DNA of 64,000 nucleotides. It comes from Paludibacter sp. (lineage in GTDB: Bacteria > Bacteroidota > Bacteroidia > Bacteroidales > Paludibacteraceae). Of the stretch, positions 44,095 through 55,344 are shown in pieces (the stretch's first letter is position 1; each line of letters starts with the position of its first letter). The stretch covers positions 186,001-250,000 of the forward strand of contig NZ_WASO01000002.1 in assembly GCF_009712605.1 (NCBI RefSeq). Reading direction: 5' to 3'. A model generated the notes under the pieces. That model ran no database searches. It was not told the origin of the DNA and was given only the letters and a program-made list of their open reading frames with translations. The translations under genes were made by a program, and so were the position numbers.

Positions 44095-45090
44095 TCAACC
44101 GGCTTTAATATTGCTTATTGGGTAATCAGTTATGTACAATGACAACATGAATTTGAATAAACGGAGCCTTTTTTTACTGAAAAACTTTAATGTCTTTGAT
44201 CTGCCAAATAATGGGAATCGCATACTCCATAATAACTTTGATAATTGTTGTTTTTGGCCTTTGGGGAGTCTGGTATAGAGCTTGTAATTCTGTTTGTCCC
44301 ATATGAAGTCTGAAATAAGGGTTGCAAATTCGTTCTTGTAATGTTCTAGTTGATTTGCTTGCATTAGGTATTTTCTTATTTCTTCGAGAAACTGAATTTG
44401 CTTAATTGGTAAATTTGAGCCAGGTTTACTTGACTCGCTTTCCATCTGTTTATTCCAAATATAAAATTCTTGATTAATATAATGTATTTTATCTGTAGAT
44501 AAGAATGCTTGTAAATTGAAAAGTGTGTCCTCTTCGTAAAATATTAATCTGCTTTTAAATGATAGAGCATGAGTATCAATAAATGCTTTTTTAAATATAG
44601 AGCCCCATACACTTTTTGATAAAATGTTTTGATTAACAGCAGGATCCATAGGTAAAATGATTGATCTGATTACATCGTCTTTACCCGGATTGTTATATTT
44701 GATGATTTCAGTTCTGTCATTGTACTTTATGCTAGAATTGCTAAACACGATGTCCGCATCACATTCCCTCGCTTTTTTATATAGAAGTTCATACATGTTT
44801 AGGGCTCTGGTATCGTCATGGTCAGAAAATCCAATATATTGACCCGTTGCTAAAGAGATTCCTTTGTTCCTGGATTCAGCAATGTGTAAATTCGCTTCAT
44901 TGATGATATATTTAATCCGATCATCCTTTAATGCATATTCTTTAACAATGCCAATACTTCCATCCGTTGGGGCATCCAGAATACAAATGATTTCGATGTC
45001 TTGTAGTGTTTGATTAATCAGCGTATCTAAACATTCATAGAGCCTGTCGCCTGCATTGTGGATTGGAACGATAACTGAAATTAGGGGCAT
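44095..45090 (-). CDS. GT2-family glycosyltransferase
   Basis: 331 residues. PLISVIVPIHNAGDRLYECL, CILDAPTDGSIGIV and IGFSDHDDTRALN. The usual DxD reads DHDD, and the second block ILDAPTDGS replaces the usual VDDGSTDGS, so metal binding may differ. The C-terminus is basic. The gene is AT-rich. Confidence 0.87.
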   Translation of the reverse strand: MPLISVIVPIHNAGDRLYECLDTLINQTLQDIEIICILDAPTDGSIGIVKEYALKDDRIKYIINEANLHIAESRNKGISLATGQYIGFSDHDDTRALNMYELLYKKARECDADIVFSNSSIKYNDRTEIIKYNNPGKDDVIRSIILPMDPAVNQNILSKSVWGSIFKKAFIDTHALSFKSRLIFYEEDTLFNLQAFLSTDKIHYINQEFYIWNKQMESESSKPGSNLPIKQIQFLEEIRKYLMQANQLEHYKNEFATLISDFIWDKQNYKLYTRLPKGQKQQLSKLLWSMRFPLFGRSKTLKFFSKKRLRLFKFMLSLYITDYPISNIKAG

Positions 45091-45114
45091 ATTCTAAATT
45101 ATAATAGCTTTTGT

Positions 45115-46074
45115 TTATAGCCTGATATAGGGATATCGCAAATATAGATACTTGAAAAGAGATAGGTAGGGTCTTATTTTTTTAAGATTAGTTTGACGTA
45201 TTAAAGCTTTGTATTGTGATCTGTTTTTTCGATCAAACATCCTCAAATGTTTGACTATATTTCCTAACTGATACTTGATTAAGTCATCTAAAATAGTAAC
45301 AAAACGCTGATTTATATTCTTATTATTTAAGAAAATACTGCGCAGCTTATCACATCGTAATGCTAACTGAATCCAATATTTTAGGTGAACAGGAGAAATT
45401 GGCCGGTTTGTAATTGAGGATGAATTATTTCGATAAAAATAGGGAGCTATATCCAGATGTTTCACTTTTTGAGCCACCGCAAACATCTTTATTGAATAAT
45501 CCGAATCTTCAAACATTACTTTTTCAGCAAACTCCAAGCTGTTTTCCGTAAGGAATGATTTTTTGCAAATTCGCCGCCACGCTTCAACTCCTTTTTGCCA
45601 CCACAATTCGTTGGTGTCAAAATAAAATTCGGCTCCGCTGCAAGTTTCCAGTGTGTAATGTGTGTGGTACGGGATTATACTTCCGTCATCATTTACTACC
45701 AGATAATCGAAATGTAATATTTCCGGTTGATGATTATTTAGTTCTTGCGCCAACGCTTTCAAAATATTGTGCTGAATATAATCGTCCGAGTCAATAAACC
45801 AGATGTATTTGCCGACGGCATGTTGCAATCCGATATTTCTTGCTGAACCGAGTTTTACATTTTCAGGGAGAGCAATTAATATTAATGTCGAAAATTCTTT
45901 TTGAAGCCCGATAACTATATCTTTGCTATTGTCTGTAGAGCAATCATCCACTACAATTACTTCATAGTCTTCTAAAGGAATATCCTGTTGGTATAGACTC
46001 CTGATGCATTGTTCGACGTAAGGAGCTACGTTGTAAACCGGCACTATCAATGAAAGAAAAGTTTCTGATTCCAT
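45115..46074 (-). CDS. GT2-family glycosyltransferase
   Basis: 319 residues. FLSLIVPVYNVAPYVEQCIRS, IVVDDCSTDNSKDIV and the canonical WFIDSDDYIQ. An acceptor-side MFEDSDYSIKMF block follows. It starts 2 bases before the stop of the next upstream GT4 gene, so the two are translated together. Confidence 0.92.
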   Translation of the reverse strand: MESETFLSLIVPVYNVAPYVEQCIRSLYQQDIPLEDYEVIVVDDCSTDNSKDIVIGLQKEFSTLILIALPENVKLGSARNIGLQHAVGKYIWFIDSDDYIQHNILKALAQELNNHQPEILHFDYLVVNDDGSIIPYHTHYTLETCSGAEFYFDTNELWWQKGVEAWRRICKKSFLTENSLEFAEKVMFEDSDYSIKMFAVAQKVKHLDIAPYFYRNNSSSITNRPISPVHLKYWIQLALRCDKLRSIFLNNKNINQRFVTILDDLIKYQLGNIVKHLRMFDRKNRSQYKALIRQTNLKKIRPYLSLFKYLYLRYPYIRL

Positions 46075-46076
46075 TC

Positions 46077-47270
46077 TTAAAGATCTGTTTTGGTAGAAAA
46101 CGTAGGTATTAGTTCTTCATAAATTCGGAGAAGTTTTTCTCTGAAAGCTTTCTGTCCAAAACTCTTTCTGATGCGGTTGGAAATGACCTCTGGATTGTAG
46201 ATTGCTCTTTGTTCAAACATTTTCTTAATAGCATCAGCAAATGCCCTCGGATTGCGAATAGGGACAATAATTCCGTTTGTATGATCTACAAAGTCGCGAA
46301 TTCCTCCGCTATCGGTACAGACCACCGGTAAGCCATTCATAATGGCCTCAGCTATGCCTACTCCAAAGGTTTCTGATAAACTGGAGGAAACCAAAAAAGA
46401 ATAGCGTCGGTAGGATGATAATAATTCTTTCCTCTCTTTTCTTCCTTTAATACTAATGAGCTCTGACAAGCCTCTTTTTTCAATGTCTTGCTGTAAATTA
46501 TAGCGGGGGTTATCATCAATCTGATACTCCCGATTACAGTCAATGCCAATTATATCAAGATGAAAATTGGTAAATTCATCTGTTTTTAATAAAGAAATTG
46601 CATCTAAAAGTACATCGATGTCTTTGTCTGCGAAATGGCTGGCAACAAACATAATATTTCGGTTTTCAAACTTGGAATCAAATTGCTCTGGCACATAGCT
46701 GTCCAATAACAGATTACCGACAATTTCCGTATATCGCATTTTTATACCATTGGTTAAGAGTGTGCGATATTGGTAATTACTGCCACATAAAACCATGTCC
46801 GCTTTTTCATACACCAGCTCTTTTAGGCGCTGAAAACGGTTTGCTTCGTGTCGTACAAATAATATGTGTTCGCTCATCACTACCGGAATCTGATGTGATT
46901 TAGCCCATTCACAAATAAAAACAGCAGTGTCGCTAATTTGATGGATGTGAACCAAATCAGGTTGGCTTCCTTTGTATAATTCTCGAATGCACTTATCCAA
47001 TCGGTGCATTAACCAATTGGATTGTTTCTTGCCTAAAATAGAGGGCAGATGATTGATGAAACTATAATGAATTCTGTAAATGTCATCTTGTTGAATTGAA
47101 AATGCAGGAATCTTATGCAGAACAAATTGGTTGATTGCTTTCTTCTTCCCCAATGTTTCCTGAGTGCCCAGTATCACTTTAAACTCATACAAGTCAGATA
47201 CAGCATTCATCTGATCCTCAAAGAAATTTGCCGGCCATCCATCAGGCACAAATAATATTTGATGTTTCAT
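46077..47270 (-). CDS. GT4-family glycosyltransferase
   Basis: 397 residues. FVPDGWPANFFEDQMNAV opens the acceptor domain, PDLVHIHQISDTAVF follows, and the donor domain has FGVGIAEAIMNGLPVVCTDSGGIRDFV. GT-B fold. Its ATG overlaps the stop of the preceding gene by 4 bases (ATGA). Sugar unknown. Confidence 0.92.
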   Translation of the reverse strand: MKHQILFVPDGWPANFFEDQMNAVSDLYEFKVILGTQETLGKKKAINQFVLHKIPAFSIQQDDIYRIHYSFINHLPSILGKKQSNWLMHRLDKCIRELYKGSQPDLVHIHQISDTAVFICEWAKSHQIPVVMSEHILFVRHEANRFQRLKELVYEKADMVLCGSNYQYRTLLTNGIKMRYTEIVGNLLLDSYVPEQFDSKFENRNIMFVASHFADKDIDVLLDAISLLKTDEFTNFHLDIIGIDCNREYQIDDNPRYNLQQDIEKRGLSELISIKGRKERKELLSSYRRYSFLVSSSLSETFGVGIAEAIMNGLPVVCTDSGGIRDFVDHTNGIIVPIRNPRAFADAIKKMFEQRAIYNPEVISNRIRKSFGQKAFREKLLRIYEELIPTFSTKTDL

Positions 47271-48157
47271 GACTGTAATGATTTGATCCAGCGTAATGGT
47301 TTGAGAAGAAGCTTTCCTAATCGATAGTTTTTTGATTTCCGTATGGATTGTAGTTCTTTTTGAAGTTGATCTTGTGTTTCATGCGAACGTCGAATATATA
47401 GATCCATCAGTGTTGATTCAATACTCTCAATTTCTTGGTATGAAAGTTGAATTCCACGAAATAAAGGCAGTTTCTCTCTCCATTTTCCATAAAAAGTTAA
47501 CGTTGCTTTGATCCATTCTTGATTAAAGGACCCTTCAGATTTATGTTCTATTAAAATATCAGGAACAATTTGTACCTGAAGATTTAGTTCGTGGATTTGC
47601 ATGCAAATGTCAAAATCATATAAATGAAACCCATTGTAAGTCACGTCATCAAATTTGATTCGATGGTCAGTTGCCTCGAATAATGATTTTTTTATACAAA
47701 ACCATACCCCATCTAACGTAACGCCATATATGGGTATATTACTACTCACATTATAATGAAGTTGAGTTTTATAATTTTTGTTTTCGGTATATCCTTGAAG
47801 CAGATTCAAAGAGTAAAATCGGTCTTTATTGGGTAAATCCCAGCAAGATACTAATGGAATCTTTGAAAGATAATGAGACCCTCCAATCCCTATGATCCCG
47901 ACGTTTTCAGCACTTAAATATTCAATCACTTTTTCTCCCCAGTTTGGGGTGTGATACAGTATATCTTCGTGCATAAAGCACAAATAGGCATATTGAGCTC
48001 TTTTTACACCTTCATTGTAGGCCGAAAATATAGAGTAATTGTTCATGGAATTATCTATAAAGATGATTTCATATTCCACCCCAATAGTTTCTTCTATATT
48101 ATTTTTTAACTTTTGCGATATGGTTGAGCTTCGGGAACAAATGATGACGGATAGCAT
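47267..48157 (-). CDS. GT2-like glycosyltransferase
   Basis: 296 residues. MLSVIICSRSS and IIFIDNSMNNYSIFSAYNEG form the donor site, LCFMHEDILY takes the DxD place, and DGVWFCIKKSLF and YDFDICMQIHEL are acceptor-side. It resembles the family that adds rhamnose- or galactofuranose-like sugars. The last 20 residues, KNYRLGKLLLKPLRWIKSL, recur in altered form at the end of the methyltransferase two genes upstream. Confidence 0.83.
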   Translation of the reverse strand: MLSVIICSRSSTISQKLKNNIEETIGVEYEIIFIDNSMNNYSIFSAYNEGVKRAQYAYLCFMHEDILYHTPNWGEKVIEYLSAENVGIIGIGGSHYLSKIPLVSCWDLPNKDRFYSLNLLQGYTENKNYKTQLHYNVSSNIPIYGVTLDGVWFCIKKSLFEATDHRIKFDDVTYNGFHLYDFDICMQIHELNLQVQIVPDILIEHKSEGSFNQEWIKATLTFYGKWREKLPLFRGIQLSYQEIESIESTLMDLYIRRSHETQDQLQKELQSIRKSKNYRLGKLLLKPLRWIKSLQS

Positions 48158-48176
48158 AAAATTGTTTTTTGTAAAT

Positions 48177-49208
48177 TTACATGCCTTTTTTCTGTTTTTT
48201 AATCAGGTAAGACTTTACTAGATGTCTTGCACTTTTAGGCAATAAAATTTTTGATAGCAGTGCACAAAAAATTCTTTTTTTTTGATTTGTGTATTTTAAT
48301 GCCCTAATCATATGATACAATGCATGCCTTTTTTCTCCATTATCTCTTAAAAAAATAGCTTCAGCTTCGCATTCTATTGAAAGTTGATGTTTGAATATTT
48401 CAACGAGATATAAAAAACTTCCAAGATTTTTTTTTGAATGAATCTTGGTTTTTAAAAAGGCAATAAATTTTTTGCGTAGAAAAATGTCATATTTGTAAAT
48501 AAACAGCTCTTTCTCTCTGTTTGATGATGCAATTACGCTTAGTTGATGATCTCTGAAATAGTTTAAATTTTCTGCACAAAATGCAAGTTTTCCAATTGTG
48601 AGTAACTTTAACCATAAAAGCCAGTCTGCACAGTATTTTACATCAATATCAGTTCTACCCACTTCAATAAAAGCTTTTTTCCTGAATATGACTCCGCTGG
48701 CATTCGGAATGGTGTTCTTGAAATATAAGAACTTCTCTATATAAGACAACCCATCAATAATAAAATTATTATCGAATATACATCCTAAATCCTTTGTCCA
48801 GTCATTCCAACTTCCTGCTATGTTACCCATTGAATCTGTCTTTAATGATTGGCAATATGAAATGACAATGTCATTAGATTCTATTCCATTTTTAATTACT
48901 TTTTCAAGGAAGTGTTTATCTGCGTAGTCATCTGCTTCTGCGATCCAGATCCACTCTCCCGTTGCATATTCTATTCCTTTATTCCATTGAATAAAAGGGG
49001 ATCCACTGTTTGCTTCGTAATATACGATTTTTTTTATTTTGGGATGATTCTTGTATTCTTCAATAATTGATTTGCTATTATCTGTAGAATGATCATCCAA
49101 AATAATCACTTCAAAATCCTGGTAAGTTTGATTGATTACACTCTCAATTCGTTGTTTTAAATAGATAGCATAATTGTAATTGGGGATTATTACGGATATT
49201 TTTGGCAT
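48177..49208 (-). CDS. GT2-family glycosyltransferase
   Basis: 343 residues. ISVIIPNYNYAIYLKQRIES, VIILDDHSTDNSKSII and WIAEADDYADKHFLEK are the GT-A motifs. Very AT-rich compared with the transporter genes. It overlaps the upstream methyltransferase by one base. Confidence 0.92.
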   Translation of the reverse strand: MPKISVIIPNYNYAIYLKQRIESVINQTYQDFEVIILDDHSTDNSKSIIEEYKNHPKIKKIVYYEANSGSPFIQWNKGIEYATGEWIWIAEADDYADKHFLEKVIKNGIESNDIVISYCQSLKTDSMGNIAGSWNDWTKDLGCIFDNNFIIDGLSYIEKFLYFKNTIPNASGVIFRKKAFIEVGRTDIDVKYCADWLLWLKLLTIGKLAFCAENLNYFRDHQLSVIASSNREKELFIYKYDIFLRKKFIAFLKTKIHSKKNLGSFLYLVEIFKHQLSIECEAEAIFLRDNGEKRHALYHMIRALKYTNQKKRIFCALLSKILLPKSARHLVKSYLIKKQKKGM

Positions 49209-50044
49209 TAACGAATCAATGAAAGTTTATGCTTAATATAAGAAAGCGGACTTATGAGAATCTTTCCAAGTTTAAATGCATTAGTGTTGCGAACTGATCT
49301 TTCTGTTTCAATAAGATCGTTATCCGTAATTATTTGCTCAAATTCACGATAGCAAATTATTTGATTTTTAGGAGTGAAGTTAAGATCGTCTGTTCCTATG
49401 GCGATATTATAAATAGGATTCAATCTAGATGAATTTCCTTTCTTGTCTATAATTAACGGTGTCTTATAATTTAAAGAATCTTCGTCGAGTGCAATTATAG
49501 ATCCAACAAAAGTTCTTTGAGCATAAAAAATAGATCTTGAGAAATGATTTTTTATTAAATCTCTAAATTCTTCATAATATAATTCCTTTACATGGAATTT
49601 GTTTTGATAATTAGGTAGATCAGAATAGTAATATTTGTCAGGAGAAGAAATTATAAGGATGCCATTATTCTTTAAGACTCGCTTTATTTCAAGCATCATT
49701 TCTTTATGTTTGTCATGATGCTCAATTGTTTCAAAACTTACGACAATGTCAAAAGTATTGTTAGGTAAAGGGATTGCAGTCGCATTGCCTTGAACATATT
49801 TAAGGTTGTTAGACTTATATTTATTATTAGCGTGTTCTATTGCTTCATTGCTTATGTCAACACCTACAGTCTCTTTAGCATGTTGAGACAAGAGATGTGA
49901 GCCATATCCCTCCCCTGATGCAATATCGAGAACAGTTTTTCCCCATAAATCAATTTGATTTATAACAAAATAATAGCGATTGAGGTGTTCTAATTCTATT
50001 ATTCCGCTTTCACCGGGAATGAATCTTTCTCCAGTTGCTTGCAT
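49208..50044 (-). CDS. O-antigen-cluster-type SAM methyltransferase
   Basis: 278 residues. The opening ATGERFIPGESGIIELEHLNRY is typical of methyltransferases in ABC-type O-antigen clusters. SAM motifs are VLDIASGEGYGSHLL, VGVDIS and FDIVVSFETIEHHDKH. It starts 6 bases after the ATPase gene, the place where chain-terminating methyltransferases often sit. A capping role is inferred. The end FKLGKILISPLSYIKHKL resembles the end of the GT2-like protein two genes on. Confidence 0.85.
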   Translation of the reverse strand: MQATGERFIPGESGIIELEHLNRYYFVINQIDLWGKTVLDIASGEGYGSHLLSQHAKETVGVDISNEAIEHANNKYKSNNLKYVQGNATAIPLPNNTFDIVVSFETIEHHDKHKEMMLEIKRVLKNNGILIISSPDKYYYSDLPNYQNKFHVKELYYEEFRDLIKNHFSRSIFYAQRTFVGSIIALDEDSLNYKTPLIIDKKGNSSRLNPIYNIAIGTDDLNFTPKNQIICYREFEQIITDNDLIETERSVRNTNAFKLGKILISPLSYIKHKLSLIR

Positions 50045-50050
50045 ATATAC

Positions 50051-51355
50051 TTATTTAATAATTTCAACTCGTTGAGTCCAATCTAATTTCGGTCGAATTA
50101 TCCCGGGTAAATCCCCTCGATGGTGCTCATTCCGGGTTAATGCATTCATTGCTTCGATAATGTTGATGCGTGCTAATTGCATCTCGTGAAATAGTATTTC
50201 AAAAGGGTTATATCTCATACAGGCGAAGCTAAAATCAAGTGTGTCGCTTTGTAGTAAGTTTGCTGGAATCCAGGATATTATTTTGTATTTTCCTCGCTTA
50301 ATGGTCTTGATTCCTTCATATGAATTCCCATCGTGTGAGGTGAATAAATGTGTCTCTATATTATTAAAAACATTAATACCATGAGTAAAGAAAGGGACAT
50401 CTTCGGTTACTTCATATTCGATGCAAAATCCGAATTTCTGATTAATGAACGCAAAATCTATCTGGTTGTTATTGCTATCGATAAAATATACTTTGCGTAT
50501 TTTTATATAATGATTTCCAGGACATTCAGATCCATTCCAAATTCTTTGGGGAGAAATTGTATTTGTGGAAGATAGGTATTGTTTTACCACCGATTTAATA
50601 TTGTTTTCAATCAATATTCTTCCATTGTTTAGTAAAATGCCTCTAGTACATAAATCTGTGATTGCCGCCATATTATGACTTACAAACAATACCGTTCTTC
50701 CTTCTCCTCGAGATACATCCTGCATTTTGCCGATGGCTTTTTTTTGGAATTCGGCATCGCCCACGGCAAGGACTTCATCTACCACTAATATCTCCGGTTC
50801 AAGGAAAGCGGCTACTGCAAAACCGAGGCGAACGGTCATTCCCGAGGAGTAACGTTTCACAGGAGTATCGATGTAGCGTTCTACACCGGCGAAATCGACA
50901 ATCTCGTCAAATTTACGGTCAATTTCAGATTTGCGCATCCCCATAATGGCACCATTCATATAGATGTTTTCACGGCCGGTCATCTCGGGGTGGAAGCCGG
51001 TACCTACTTCGAGCAGGGAGGCAATGCGTCCTTTGGCTTTGATGTTACCCGTAGTGGGAGCAGTTACCTTGGAGAGTATTTTAAGAAGGGTGCTCTTGCC
51101 TGCGCCGTTCTTGCCGATAATGCCCACTACATCGCCCTGTTCCACCTCAAAGTTAATATCTTTTAGCGCCCAAACGTACTCGCTGCTTCCCTTATGGGCG
51201 CGATCGTTTACCTCCCCGATCCTCAGGTAAGGATCTTCCCGGCGCAGAATATTCATCTGCCACCACCGGTTCAGATCGTGGGAGAGCGTTCGGGTAGAAA
51301 CAAGACCTAAGCGGTATTGCTTGGAGATATTTTCAAATTTAATTGCCGTAGGCAT
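50051..51355 (-). CDS. Polysaccharide ABC exporter ATPase with C-terminal substrate domain (Wzt-like)
   Basis: 434 residues. The ATPase domain (about 1-250) has Walker A GKNGAGKST at 81-89, signature RYSSGMTVRLGFA and Walker B ILVVDEVLAVGD. From about 270 a beta-sandwich resembles the Wzt C-terminal carbohydrate-binding domain, ending RGDLPGIIRPKLDW. This domain recognises the finished chain in E. coli O8/O9 systems. Base composition changes abruptly at the domain boundary, near 50640: the ATPase part is near 50% GC, the C-terminal part near 25-30%. The permease lies two genes upstream. Confidence 0.92.
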   Translation of the reverse strand: MPTAIKFENISKQYRLGLVSTRTLSHDLNRWWQMNILRREDPYLRIGEVNDRAHKGSSEYVWALKDINFEVEQGDVVGIIGKNGAGKSTLLKILSKVTAPTTGNIKAKGRIASLLEVGTGFHPEMTGRENIYMNGAIMGMRKSEIDRKFDEIVDFAGVERYIDTPVKRYSSGMTVRLGFAVAAFLEPEILVVDEVLAVGDAEFQKKAIGKMQDVSRGEGRTVLFVSHNMAAITDLCTRGILLNNGRILIENNIKSVVKQYLSSTNTISPQRIWNGSECPGNHYIKIRKVYFIDSNNNQIDFAFINQKFGFCIEYEVTEDVPFFTHGINVFNNIETHLFTSHDGNSYEGIKTIKRGKYKIISWIPANLLQSDTLDFSFACMRYNPFEILFHEMQLARINIIEAMNALTRNEHHRGDLPGIIRPKLDWTQRVEIIK

Positions 51356-51382
51356 GACGTATTCGGTTAACGTTTAATAGGT

Positions 51383-52066
51383 TCATTTTTGTCGGACGCA
51401 AAACAGTATCCACGGACTTTGCGACAGCCAACATTTTAAGTGTAATAGTTTTTCCAACCATTCAAAGACCGGAACAAAAATGGAATTCGAAGATAAAGGA
51501 AAAGGCATCCAGTTCATTCCTTCCATTTTTTCAATCTCAAATCCGGTTTGAAGTAATAGTTCTTTCAAATCATTCAGCTCTATGTCGTGATAGGTGTAAC
51601 CATCTCCTTTTATCCAATGTCTGATTTTGCGTAAAGTGAAACGCCAGCTTTGCGGATTCTGGTAAGTGAAAATAAATCGGCCTTCCTTTTCAAGCAATAG
51701 ATTCACTTTTGAAAAATATCTTTTTAGATCGTTGAAATAGCCCAATGCTTCAATACACAAAATAAGAGAAAAGGTATCATTTAATTCGCTCTCTTCAAAA
51801 TTTCCGCAGAGTGTTTTTAGTTTCGGATTTCGTTCTTTCGCCAACTGCAAAGCCTCTTGATTCAGATCGATCATGGTGATGTCTTTACTCAACTGTTTTT
51901 CATAAAGAGGAAGTGCAAAACGGCCGGACCCCCCTGCAATATCAAGTACTTTGTCAAAATGACCTTCCCCGTATCGGGTAATGAACTCAAACTGACATTT
52001 GAATTTATAATGACCCACCCGGTTATTGTATGCTCTTTTATCTAAATAGTCCCAGTTATATGCCAT
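51383..52066 (-). CDS. SAM-dependent methyltransferase between permease and ATPase
   Basis: The ATG at 52066 gives 227 residues (an extension to 52117 adds repeat-derived residues). Motifs are FDKVLDIAGGSGRFALPL, DITMIDLNQEALQLAKER and FSLILCIEALGYFNDL. The insertion of a methyltransferase between the two exporter genes is unusual enough to suggest a link with export. Confidence 0.85.
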   Translation of the reverse strand: MAYNWDYLDKRAYNNRVGHYKFKCQFEFITRYGEGHFDKVLDIAGGSGRFALPLYEKQLSKDITMIDLNQEALQLAKERNPKLKTLCGNFEESELNDTFSLILCIEALGYFNDLKRYFSKVNLLLEKEGRFIFTYQNPQSWRFTLRKIRHWIKGDGYTYHDIELNDLKELLLQTGFEIEKMEGMNWMPFPLSSNSIFVPVFEWLEKLLHLKCWLSQSPWILFCVRQK

Positions 52067-52194
52067 GGAGCCCGTAGTTAATGTGTCGTGTTTAATGTTC
52101 AAGGTTATAAAGTTCAAAGTTTAATGAATCAGGAAGGCTACCCATTAATAATTGATTCCAAGCTCCTTATGTTAACGATGAACTGCCTGGCTAT

Positions 52195-52282
52195 GTCGTA
52201 CCTACGGCACTCTGTTCCAGGAGATAATCCTATATGCTATAAATATATCGTGCCAAATGGCACTTTCTCACCACCTCACTTC
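52195..52282. repeat. Two short palindromes followed by a GTGAG-type run
   Basis: gtacc-tac-ggcac (52198-52210) and gtgcc-aaat-ggcac (52250-52263) lie between the permease and the methyltransferase, followed by ctttctcaccacctcact. It is the same style as the arrays at 2250 and 23115, with CGTAGGCAC-type arms. Confidence 0.5.
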
Positions 52283-52287
52283 CTGTA

Positions 52288-53139
52288 TTACACTGTGTCC
52301 ATGAAGCTTCTTTGCACCTTGTTGAACACCACGATTCCGATGGCCAAAAGTGCCAACATAAAGCCAAAGCTGTAGGTCAACATGCCCCAGCTGAAAGTGC
52401 CGATACCTAAAGCTCCGTACTTGAAAGTTTCTACAATCGCGGTCAGCGGATTTAACGCCATGATCCATTGCCTTTTTTCAGACATCACGCTTAGCGGATA
52501 AATTACCGGTGTGGCATACATCCACAATTGCACGATGAACCCGAACAAAAGTGTCAGGTCGCGGTATTTTGTTGTGAGCGACGAGATGAGAATTCCGAAA
52601 CCCAGCGAAAGCCCTGCCAGCATCACAACCAAGAACGGAAAAAGCAATAGATATTCGTTGGGGTGGATGTTGGCGCCGCTAAAGACGTAAAACAGATATA
52701 CAGCAATGAGTAACGAAAGTTGAATGCCCATGCGTATCAAACTGGAAGTGACTGTCGAGAGTGGAACAATCAATCTTGGAAAATATACTTTACCAAAAAT
52801 ATCGGCGTTATTGGTAAACGTGTTCGAGGTACGGTTGAGGCATTCGGAGAAATAATTCCACATGCAGATGCCCGCTAAATAAAATAATGGTTGAGGCAGT
52901 CCATCGGTAGAGATTTTGGCAATTTTACCGAAGACTAACATGTACATGATGGTGGTCATGGCCGGTTGGATAAAAAACCAGAGCGGGCCTAAGATCGTTT
53001 GTTTGTAAGAAGTTATGATGTCGCGTTTAACGTACATCTGCCATAAGTCCCGGTATCGCCAGATTTCTTTGAAATCAATGTCCAGCAAATGACCTTTAGG
53101 CTTGATGACAGTTGTCCATTCTTGTTGTGTATTTTCCAT
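52288..53139 (-). CDS. Polysaccharide ABC exporter permease (Wzm-like)
   Basis: The start at the ATG at 53139 gives 283 residues (an upstream extension to 53196 is unlikely). A cytoplasmic N-terminus with EIWRYRDLWQMYVKRDIITSYKQTILGPLWFFIQP is the ABC-2 signature. Six membrane segments follow, including YLAGICMWNYFSECL and FGFIVQLWMYATPVIYPL. It moves a lipid-linked polysaccharide across the inner membrane with the Wzt-like ATPase downstream. First gene of the cluster. Confidence 0.93.
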   Translation of the reverse strand: MENTQQEWTTVIKPKGHLLDIDFKEIWRYRDLWQMYVKRDIITSYKQTILGPLWFFIQPAMTTIMYMLVFGKIAKISTDGLPQPLFYLAGICMWNYFSECLNRTSNTFTNNADIFGKVYFPRLIVPLSTVTSSLIRMGIQLSLLIAVYLFYVFSGANIHPNEYLLLFPFLVVMLAGLSLGFGILISSLTTKYRDLTLLFGFIVQLWMYATPVIYPLSVMSEKRQWIMALNPLTAIVETFKYGALGIGTFSWGMLTYSFGFMLALLAIGIVVFNKVQRSFMDTV

Positions 53140-53317
53140 CTTCGAATCAATGCATTCAGCTTGTGAAAAAATGTTGGTCGAAATGCAAATATACAAAATG
53201 AAATGAACAAGTCGTCCGATTTTTTGTGAAAGTTGAAATAGAAAACAGAGACGAGAAATGAGTAAGGATGAATCTTCAATATTGAACCATAGATGCTAAC
53301 ACTAAACACTAAACATT

Positions 53318-53337
53318 CGTCATTAATAATTAACAAT

Positions 53338-53345
<8 letters not shown>
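53318..53345. repeat. ATTAATAATTAACAATTCATCG simple repeat at the ABC-F gene end
   Basis: cattaataattaacaattcat abuts and includes the stop codon of the ABC-F gene, as similar repeats do at 29822 and 32750. Confidence 0.5.
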
Positions 53346-55263
<1,918 letters not shown>

Positions 55264-55287
55264 TTTTTAAACTGAAAATTGAATTTG

Positions 55288-55295
55288 CAAAGATA
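55288..55295 (-). promoter_or_regulatory. Putative -7 box of the ABC-F gene
   Basis: TATCTTTG on the minus strand, full match to TAnnTTTG, 25 bases before the ATG at 55263. Confidence 0.5.
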
Positions 55296-55344
55296 CGAAA
55301 AAATAGATAGCGGTACAGAAGCGTGTCGTTAGAGTAGGGAAGAG

